Assembly (NCBI GenBank): GCA_041674565.1
Contig: JBAYVQ010000010.1
Span: forward strand, 1 to 15,481
Direction of reading: 5' to 3'
Source: CALMFT01 sp041674565
GTDB lineage: Bacteria; Patescibacteriota; Gracilibacteria; Absconditabacterales; Absconditicoccaceae
Length of the DNA: 15,481 nucleotides
The position numbers were made by a program, and so were the translations under genes. A model generated the notes under the pieces. That model ran no database searches. It had not been told where the DNA came from and worked only from the letters and a program-made list of their open reading frames with translations. Below are positions 9,875 through 15,481 of the stretch, in pieces. How positions within the stretch are numbered: position 1 is the first letter of the stretch; each line of letters opens with the position of its first letter.

Positions 9875-9934
9875 TCCCTACAGTAGTCTCATATTATCAT
9901 ACATTCGTACTATCATAAAATTATAACACATACA

Positions 9935-9964
9935 AAAAAAATAGATCTCACGATCTATTTTTTT
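9935..9964. terminator. Bidirectional intrinsic terminator
   Basis: A perfect 13-bp stem, AAAAAAATAGATC (9935-9947) pairing with GATCTATTTTTTT (9952-9964), closes a 4-base loop. The T run on either strand allows it to end transcription from the PilO-like gene and from the convergent P63C gene. The stem is AT-rich with few G-C pairs, so it may be only moderately efficient. Confidence 0.75.
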
Positions 9965-10031
9965 GTTCCTTGTTTGCTCTTGTACATTTGGAAGTCAATA
10001 CTCAAAATACAAGTGAAGACAACGAAAATAG

Positions 10032-10195
10032 TGTCTGACAAGACAACAACAAGGTATTTCGAATAGTCTGTCTGACAAAAAATAATACTATTGAGTCTGT
10101 CTGACAATTTATCAAAACTGTCTTATAATAAGGATAATAAGACAATGTCTGACAATAAAATAATAATAGCGACACAATACTTTCAATGTCTGACA
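10032..10195. repeat. Five-copy TGTCTGACA iteron-like array
   Basis: The 9-mer TGTCTGACA, itself a near-palindrome (TGTC-T-GACA), occurs in the same orientation at 10032-10040, 10069-10077, 10098-10106, 10146-10154 and 10187-10195. Start-to-start distances are 37, 29, 48 and 41 bp. Each copy is followed by A. Copies 4 and 5 share 20 identical bases (CAATGTCTGACAATAAAATA); copies 2 and 3 share AGTCTGTCTGACAA. A separate hairpin with arms TGTCTTAT (10119-10126) and ATAAGACA (10137-10144) lies between copies 3 and 4. No function is known from the sequence; protein-binding sites, an origin-like element or a mobile-element end are possible. Confidence 0.75.
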
Positions 10196-10213
10196 ATAAA
10201 ATATTGTTATATA

Positions 10214-11065
10214 TTATTCTGGAAATGCTTGAGCAAAATATCTTTCAAAATGTTGTCGAGTACGAGAAATGCGCATGAGTTTCATGACGACAAAGGTTTG
10301 CATTCTCAAGGCTGGGCTACCGATCTCCAAGACCAACCATTGAGGGAATCTGGGTAGCATCGCTTCCATTTTATTTTTGGGATTACTTGTCTTTAATAAT
10401 TCCAAAACTCAGTCAGGAAGCTGATCATAGATATATTGGTGTAAGTACTTCAGTACAGTAGAAAACTTTCAGGACAGAGCTTCGTCAAAGGATCGCCCTT
10501 TCAACCTACATACTTCTTCAAATAAATCTTTCGGAAGCAATAAAGACCAGTTTAGGAGTGATGTTTCTACGTGTTTTTGTAGCATGTCTCTGAGTTGCAG
10601 TCTCTGAGCCATCTCTTGATAACCTGAAACACGATCAACAACATCATTTATAGAGATACCTGCAAACTTTTTGAGCACCGCTTTGGCTTGTTTGACCGTC
10701 TTGGAATTTTGCTCACCCGTTAGTTGTCACTGTTCTTGAGCCTGAACTAGCACATTACATATTTTCAAAAACACAGTAGCCTCGTATCACATAGCCAACT
10801 TTCATCATCTTCCTGGTCTCATGAACCTGATAGGATTAGTCAGAGTATCAACTAAGCGCATATCTATAAAAGGTTTCAGTTCAGGTTTATCTAGAAATCA
10901 GTAAAATACTACGTTTTGCGATGATCAAAATCACAGGGCAAAGTTGATAGCCTTACTCTTGAGGACTCTCATGCCATTTTCCAATACATAACAAGGAATT
11001 AGCATATCTCCTACCTTAAGAGGATTGTTTCTTGATCCACAAATTGCTTTAAGAATATCTGCCAT
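10214..11065 (-). CDS. P63C domain-containing protein
   Basis: A 283-aa frame from ATG 11065 to TAA 10214 with nine UGA-Gly codons, two of them in tandem (10802-10807). It matches phage and bacterial P63C proteins along its length: LKVGDMLIPCYVLENGMRVL near residues 16-35 (family GxLxIGDxxIPCAVLEDGTRVL), FMRPGRGGKLAMGYEA near 85-100 (family FRTPGGGRAYGYEA), VVDRVSGYQE near 152-161, and a C-terminal P63C domain with VCRLKGRSFDEALSGK, DQLPGVLELLKTSNPKNK and a terminal segment ending in QAFPE (family LLDRAFP). The HKHHQ stretch of the domain is reduced to PRFPQ. The biochemical role of P63C is not established; it is often found on phages and mobile elements. It lies 32 bp downstream of the zinc-ribbon gene, so cotranscription is likely. 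Confidence 0.87.
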
Positions 11066-11097
11066 GAGCCTTAGGTAACAAATAAAATATAAATACA

Positions 11098-11529
11098 CTA
11101 CGCACCTGCTATTTGAGAGTTTTCTGGCTCTCTTTGCTCTATGTATTCAACTATTGATCGAAGGAAATCTCTTTCCTCCAGCAAGGCTTTTTTCATTTTT
11201 TGATTGATTTGCCAGGCGGTATTTGGATTTACACTTATGGCCGTTGCAAGTTTCCTTACGCTAAGCGGTCTTGAGCTATGCAGCGCAAGAAATAGGGCAA
11301 AAAATCGTTTTTGCAGCTCTACTTTTGAACGGTGAAAGAGTGTACCTACAGTTGCGGCAAAAGAAGTGTTGCATCTATTGCAATGATGCCTGTTTTCGTT
11401 TGCCATCGACGTAATATTTTCAGAATTGCAATAGGGACATTTGATTTCACTCCCCCACCTCACTTGCTGTATGCATACAATACAACTTTTGTGATCTGGA
11501 AAGAGCGCATATATATGCTCTATATTCAT
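11098..11529 (-). CDS. IS1595/ISXO2-type zinc-ribbon + HTH protein without transposase core
   Basis: A 143-aa protein from ATG 11529 to TAG 11098. It matches only the N-terminal part of IS1595-family (ISXO2-like) transposases: CIVCIQQVRWGSEIKCPYC near residues 17-35, a zinc ribbon made of CPYC and CNRC, then TSFAATVGTLFHRSKVELQK near 53-72 and a helix-turn-helix segment SVRKLATAISVNPNTAWQIN near 91-110. The DDE/N catalytic domain that normally follows (total about 300 aa) is missing. After a short acidic helix the frame ends in a genuine stop, and the P63C gene begins 32 bp later. It has only three glycines and no UGA codon, so its decoding gives no clue to origin. It may be a truncated IS relic or a domesticated DNA-binding protein; the intact reading frame favours the latter. 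Confidence 0.8.
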   Translation of the reverse strand: MNIEHIYALFPDHKSCIVCIQQVRWGSEIKCPYCNSENITSMANENRHHCNRCNTSFAATVGTLFHRSKVELQKRFFALFLALHSSRPLSVRKLATAISVNPNTAWQINQKMKKALLEERDFLRSIVEYIEQREPENSQIAGA

Positions 11530-11559
11530 ACAAACTCTTATATATAAAATGATAATCTG

Positions 11560-11586
11560 ATTATACAAAAATAATAGTAAATACAA
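11560..11586 (-). promoter_or_regulatory. Probable promoter of the zinc-ribbon/P63C pair
   Basis: On the minus strand a perfect TATAAT (11560-11565) is preceded by TTGTAT (11581-11586) with a 15-bp spacer. The predicted start near 11553 leaves a leader of about 24 bases before the ATG at 11529. The first 21-bp repeat (from 11595) begins just upstream of the -35 box. Confidence 0.5.
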
Positions 11587-11594
11587 GTGATTGT

Positions 11595-11823
11595 TACTAC
11601 CTTCATCTGGTACATGTCAAAAGAGACAATATCTAAAACAAAAATAAATAAATACTTATAGCTACCGTTATCTAGTACAATGAAGTTAAATACTTTACAA
11701 AGTAAGAAAAATAACTATAGTATTATTATACTAGTAACTACCACTATCTAGTACGAAAAAGATATAAAAATAACACAAAACAAGTCTAGACAGCAATAAA
11801 AATACTACCGTTATATAGTACAT
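11595..11823. repeat. Four diverged ~21-bp direct repeats
   Basis: Copies lie at 11595-11615, 11660-11680, 11736-11756 and 11803-11823, giving start-to-start distances of 65, 76 and 67 bp. The consensus is about CTACCGTTATCTAGTACA; CTACC is invariant and GTAC is present in all four. Copies contain a short inverted pair such as TACTA/TAGTA (copy 4) or TACC/GGTA (copy 1). The intervening DNA is unrelated and AT-rich. The repeats lie directly upstream of the minus-strand promoter of the zinc-ribbon gene. Confidence 0.7.
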
Positions 11824-11996
11824 TTCGAAGCGATTGAGCTATTACATATTTTGGCGTAAAAATATCATTTATATTGACATATGATACTAAATAAGAGAGA
11901 TTAACGATTGATCAAAAAGCTCCTCAAAAAGTCTGCGTTATTTGCTCGAAACATTTGACAAAACGGCATTTATATACGTCATATCATATGCTAAAA

Positions 11997-12025
11997 TTGA
12001 CCTAAAAAGCGCCTGCAGGTATAAT
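11997..12025 (+). promoter_or_regulatory. Consensus promoter giving a nearly leaderless adhesin mRNA
   Basis: TTGACC (11997-12002), a 17-bp spacer and TATAAT (12020-12025) form a near-consensus sigma70 promoter. Transcription should start about 7 bases after the -10 box, at about 12032, which is next to the ATG at 12033. The GGAG at 12027-12030 is only two bases from the ATG, too close for normal Shine-Dalgarno use. Confidence 0.7.
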
Positions 12026-12032
12026 TGGAGCG

Positions 12033-15000
12033 ATGAGAAAAGTGATCGATTATTTACTCGTGATCTTCGGTTGGTTAAAAACCACATTAGTTTCGGCAAA
12101 TCAAAATTTCAAAAATACGACATTCGGAATCATAAAATTGATTTTATCCATAGTATTGATTTCCCAAAACATTCTTACTCCTTGGGCGAATATTTCTTTC
12201 GCTCGAGATCTCAATCAGTCATCCGCTTCAACTGATGCTTCCAACGAGCAACTTATGAGTCACGCTGAAGGCTTGCTCGTATCTGGAATTCCAGAGTGAG
12301 AAATACAAACTCCTGTATCTACGCCCGAAGTACAAACTCAAGAAGCTGATGCATCTTCTACAGATAGCCTAGTAAGCCAAGAAGATGTCACACAAACCGC
12401 TACGCAAACGCCTTTTGAGGATCTCTCAACACAGACTCCACAAACATCTTCTGACGATACTCAAAATGCAGGTGTAGAGCCTGTTTTACTAAGTACCGAA
12501 AACGGTGAAATTATTAATGCGGATACAAGCAGCAATCCCAATGAAGGTATCCTCACAGAATCAGTTTCAGATGATTCAACAACTAGTGAAGAAAGCGCAG
12601 TAAGTAACAGTACTCCAAACGAAAATCCAACACAAGAAACTACTCCCAATGAAACACCAGAAGAAACAAGCACACCAAATGAGGAAACAGAACAAGAACC
12701 TGCTTCCAGTGAATGAACAGGACAAGTAAGCATTCCCAATGAATGAACAGGACAAGTAAGTAACCCAAACGAAGATCCCATACAAGAGACAACGCCCAAT
12801 GAAACAGAACCAGAGGCTACGCCATGAGTAACAGCAGGCAATACAAACCCCACGCCAGTCGAGGCGGAGACAAGCGGTCTACAATCGCAAGATCCCTGAG
12901 CAAGTGGTGATGGCCCAATACTTCCAGAACTTGATATACAACCTACAGGTTTTGACTGGGATATTATTGGTAGCTGACCAATCTCATTGGATACATGAAC
13001 ACAAGAAGAACTAACTGAGATCCAACTCACAGGTATCGAGATGAGCCTTAGCGGGGAAATCGTTAGTGGCAATATAACAACAGGAGAGGTGCCCTCAGAG
13101 GTAACTCGCTCTGTTGTTTTTTCAGTAATTGTTGATGAAGCTATCCAGTACTTAGATCTCAAGCTATTGCCAGATCCGCAATCTGAACTATTGGCAAGCA
13201 TCCCAGCTGGTACACTATTGGGTGTGATAGGACTCAAGAACAACTACTATCAAGTAGTCTATAGTGGTATCATATGATGGGCATCGGCTGACTCTCTGAT
13301 TATTCAAAATGTTGATGATACTATAGAGGCGAAACCAGAGCTCAGCACGGATCCTATACGATCATTTCAACAAGACGCTCTAGGGAGACTGGTAGCAAGT
13401 AGTATATCTTCCTTCAACTACGTAAACGGCATCATAACACGATGTTCGTATATCGCTAGGTTAAACCTTGCTAAGATTACTGGATTGGGCACGGTACCTG
13501 GTATGCCCAAAGATAACAGCGCTATCGCGCAGTGAGATGCGGTAACATTGATAGCAATCGGTATCAGGAACAATCAATTCCAAGCATTCAATAACGGTTC
13601 GTATGATCAACTTACTGGTTATCTTGCTACACTCAGCGGCACGGTATTTGATTTTTACGCTTACCACAACGGTATGGAAACATCCAATATCGTCAACAAG
13701 TGACATAGAGCCTTGATATTTTTGGGAAGTGATGGCAAGCGATATGCATTGGATCCAGTAATGACAAACGGCAACACAAGACCTATCCCACTCACTAAGT
13801 ACTTGCCGCTCTTCAATCAATACGATAGCACGCTCTATGTCTTCAAGTACGGATACACACCAAATACAGATACTACTGTCCTAAATGATGAAATAATCAG
13901 AGTCTCCAACGCTTCTCAATTAGCGCTCTATGCTATGCTTGGGAAAATCAAAGCAGAGATGGATGCATTCGGACAGCCAACTAAAGCAACCTTCTTATCC
14001 ACGTTCTTGTTCGAGGGAATAGACGCTACTGCCCTGCTGCCAGCATGATTGTCGGTAGGTGTAAGAAACGGTCAACCATTTAATGCACTCGCATTGGGAC
14101 TAGATGAAATTACTCTTGAAGAACTCAGTAGGATCAAAGAGACAGCAAATATACAGGACATAGCATGATCAACCAAATTTGGTATATCAGGACAGCATCT
14201 TATCTTCTCTCATCCAGTACAGCTAGAGATACCAGTGCCAGGATTTGATGACGGAACTGAGATGAACATACTGGCAGAGCATGCGGGTATGACATGATTT
14301 AGTGACTTTGGTATCACTACAAACATCGAGGCAACCTGTAATCCAGATGGCTCCACAAGCGAGACAGGAAACACTACCACAGTAGTAAGTGGTAAAGTAA
14401 CATTCTACATCTGTGGTGCGAGTGACTTCTTAGTCACACCAAGTTCTGGTAGTATAACCATCACCACACCAGTGACTGGTACTATATTCTTCACGTTCAG
14501 ACCTACTATCAGAGGTACGGGCACCGTAAACGGATCTACTGTTACACTCTTTCTTAGTGGCGCAGCAACAGTATTTGGTACTGCAACAGTAACAGGCGGA
14601 TCACGAGAAGTAACCGCAATATCTGGCCTTAGTGTCTGATCGCATACTGTATGCGTAGCTACATGAGGGAATTGTACAACTTTTACAGTGTATCGAAATG
14701 GACCAGGATGACAAAGTTGAGGACTCAGTATGTGGCTCGTTGCAGATACAAATGTCTTCACCGATTCCTGACATACTCTTGCAGGCAATGGACAAGCAAT
14801 AGAAAAACGATGAGATCAATCCACTGGATATACCGATCTGTTTGACGTAGAGTCTAATGCAAATACATTGGTAACTTCTGGAGATGACATGATCAATTTC
14901 AATCCTGTCGTGTATTTTCACGGAGCTGATCAAGATTTTGGGGCTACCAAAAATACTACTATAAGAACATTGATTGTTGTAGGTATATGGGAAGGGACTC

Positions 15001-15481
15001 AATGATCAGGTAATGGTCTAGCTTGATTTACATCCAACAATGGTATCCGTACCATCGGTAACAACGGTACAGGCTATACTACCGTACAGGGGTGAGGATG
15101 GGCAAGTGCTGCTAACACCAGAATTAATGGACTTGCTTCCAATGTAACCCACGACAACAAAGTGCATATCATAAATTCCGTTAGAACAGCAGCAACTACA
15201 AGTATTTTTCATGCAGGTTGATATAGCAGTACAACCAATTTATGATTTACTGGTAGGATAGCAGAAGTAATTTGATTTGCTGGTACGAGAACTGCAGCGC
15301 AAAGAAGATCTATAGAATCGTATCTAGGTATAAAGTATGGTATCACTATAAATCAAAACGCAGCAGAAAACTATACAGACAATGGTACGACTATAGTATG
15401 GAATGGAACTGTAAACAGGATGTACAACAAAAACATCACTGCCATAGGTCGTATGGATGCAGCAAATCTTAAGCAAAGACA
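12033..15481 (+). CDS. Giant secreted adhesin-like protein (SH3b, LamG-like/DUF8202 regions), 3' end outside window
   Basis: The open frame covers 1149 codons with about 25 UGA-Gly codons and no TAA or TAG, and it runs off the window. An extended N-terminal signal (about 58 residues, IIKLILSIVLISQNILTPWA) ends SFA, so the mature protein would begin RDLNQ. Residues ~60-310 form a low-complexity T/E/Q/P linker with repeated PNE units. Residues ~373-424 resemble a bacterial SH3 domain (LPDPQSELLASIPAGTLLGV, then YSGIIGWASADSL). A region with Cys471 (TRCSYIARLNL) and His558 (GHRALIFLGSDGKRY) may be peptidase-like. A beta-rich Thr/Gly/Ser section covers ~770-890. From ~891 a LamG-like domain (GLSMWLVADTNVFTDSG) leads into a DUF8202-type end (RRSIESYLGIKYGITINQN, VNRMYNKNITAIGRMDAANL). 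It probably acts at the cell surface in attachment; this is inference. Confidence 0.85.
12711..12760 (+). repeat. Short tandem duplication in the PNE linker
   Basis: The 20-mer GAATGAACAGGACAAGTAAG occurs at 12711-12730 and 12741-12760, a 30-bp period encoding E-G-T-G-Q-V-S-x-P-N twice. Each copy includes a UGA-Gly codon. It is the most recent-looking duplication in a linker that contains many degenerate PNE units. Confidence 0.7.

Larger units (their letters stand above)
9875..10213. other. Gene-free convergent region with terminator and repeats
   Basis: This 339-bp AT-rich stretch lies between two convergent genes and has no convincing gene. It holds a hairpin terminator (9935-9964) and an array of five TGTCTGACA repeats (10032-10195). 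Short open frames here consist largely of translated repeat and have no plausible start site. Confidence 0.7.
11530..12032. other. 503-bp divergent regulatory region
   Basis: This AT-rich region lies between the zinc-ribbon gene and the giant adhesin gene. It carries a minus-strand promoter close to the zinc-ribbon gene, four diverged ~21-bp repeats (11595-11823) and a consensus plus-strand promoter directly before the adhesin ATG. A further TTGACA at 11955-11960 lacks a well-placed -10 box. I see no convincing gene or RNA. Confidence 0.65.

Noticed and set aside
10119..10144. Intrinsic terminator from the TGTCTTAT/ATAAGACA hairpin
   Set aside because: Only an 8-bp AT-rich stem without a following T run; the hairpin at 9935-9964 is a far better terminator.
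10002..10196. 64-aa minus-strand ORF
   Set aside because: Its sequence is mostly the translated TGTCTGACA repeats (repeated CQT) and it has only a TTG start.
11066..11600. Complete insertion sequence around the zinc-ribbon gene
   Set aside because: No catalytic domain and no terminal inverted repeats or target duplication that I could find by eye.
11595..11823. CRISPR array
   Set aside because: Only four imperfect ~21-bp repeats, with unequal AT-rich gaps of 44-55 bp, and no cas gene in the window.
12461..13243. 260-aa minus-strand ORF
   Set aside because: Low-complexity shadow (Ser/Val/Gly-rich) of the PNE linker in the adhesin gene; no family resemblance.
1..15481. Widespread pseudogenes or frameshifts
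   Set aside because: Under the standard code nearly every gene looks broken, but the breaks are all UGA in one constant frame and vanish when UGA is read as Gly. There is no decay.

Overview
The window reads as a chromosomal segment of a candidate-phylum (CPR/Patescibacteria) bacterium that decodes UGA as glycine (genetic code 25), as Absconditabacteria (SR1) and Gracilibacteria do. Read with the standard code, almost every gene breaks into short pieces. Reading UGA as Gly restores full-length proteins in a single frame. The clearest case is the GTPase Obg, where UGA falls exactly on glycines of the invariant N-terminal glycine-rich motif. All twelve gene ends visible here use TAA or TAG. The base composition is AT-rich and the genes are tightly packed; three convergent pairs have only 0 to 8 bp between their stop codons.

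Layout. 14-664 (-): small secreted protein. 743-1543 (+): TspO/MBR-related membrane protein. 1546-3120 (-): Obg. 3171-3875 (+): unknown cytoplasmic protein. 3876-7273 (-): a probable operon of a 495-aa secreted protein, a 235-aa unknown protein and a trans-polyprenyl diphosphate synthase. 7366-7797 (+): RecX. 7806-8900 (-) and 9119-9874 (+): a divergent pair, a PilC/GspF-type platform protein and a PilO-like single-pass protein, separated by a bidirectional promoter region with a 16-bp perfect palindrome over one -35 box. 9875-10213: a hairpin terminator and five copies of a TGTCTGACA repeat. 10214-11065 (-): a full-length P63C-domain protein. 11098-11529 (-): a stand-alone IS1595/ISXO2-type zinc-ribbon plus helix-turn-helix protein lacking a transposase core. 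11530-12032: four diverged ~21-bp repeats and a consensus promoter. 12033 to the window end (+): the first 1149 codons of a giant secreted adhesin-like protein.

How it fits together. Housekeeping genes (obg, recX, polyprenyl synthase) are interleaved with cell-surface functions (type IV pilus parts, secreted proteins, a giant surface protein). That suits an episymbiont or predator-like small bacterium whose biology depends on surface contact. Three exported proteins share the sequence A-(Q/R)-D-L-N at the predicted signal-peptidase site. The accessory-looking part is about 9.9-11.9 kb: a P63C gene and an IS-derived DNA-binding gene flanked by two different families of short repeats. No rRNA, tRNA or convincing CRISPR array was seen.
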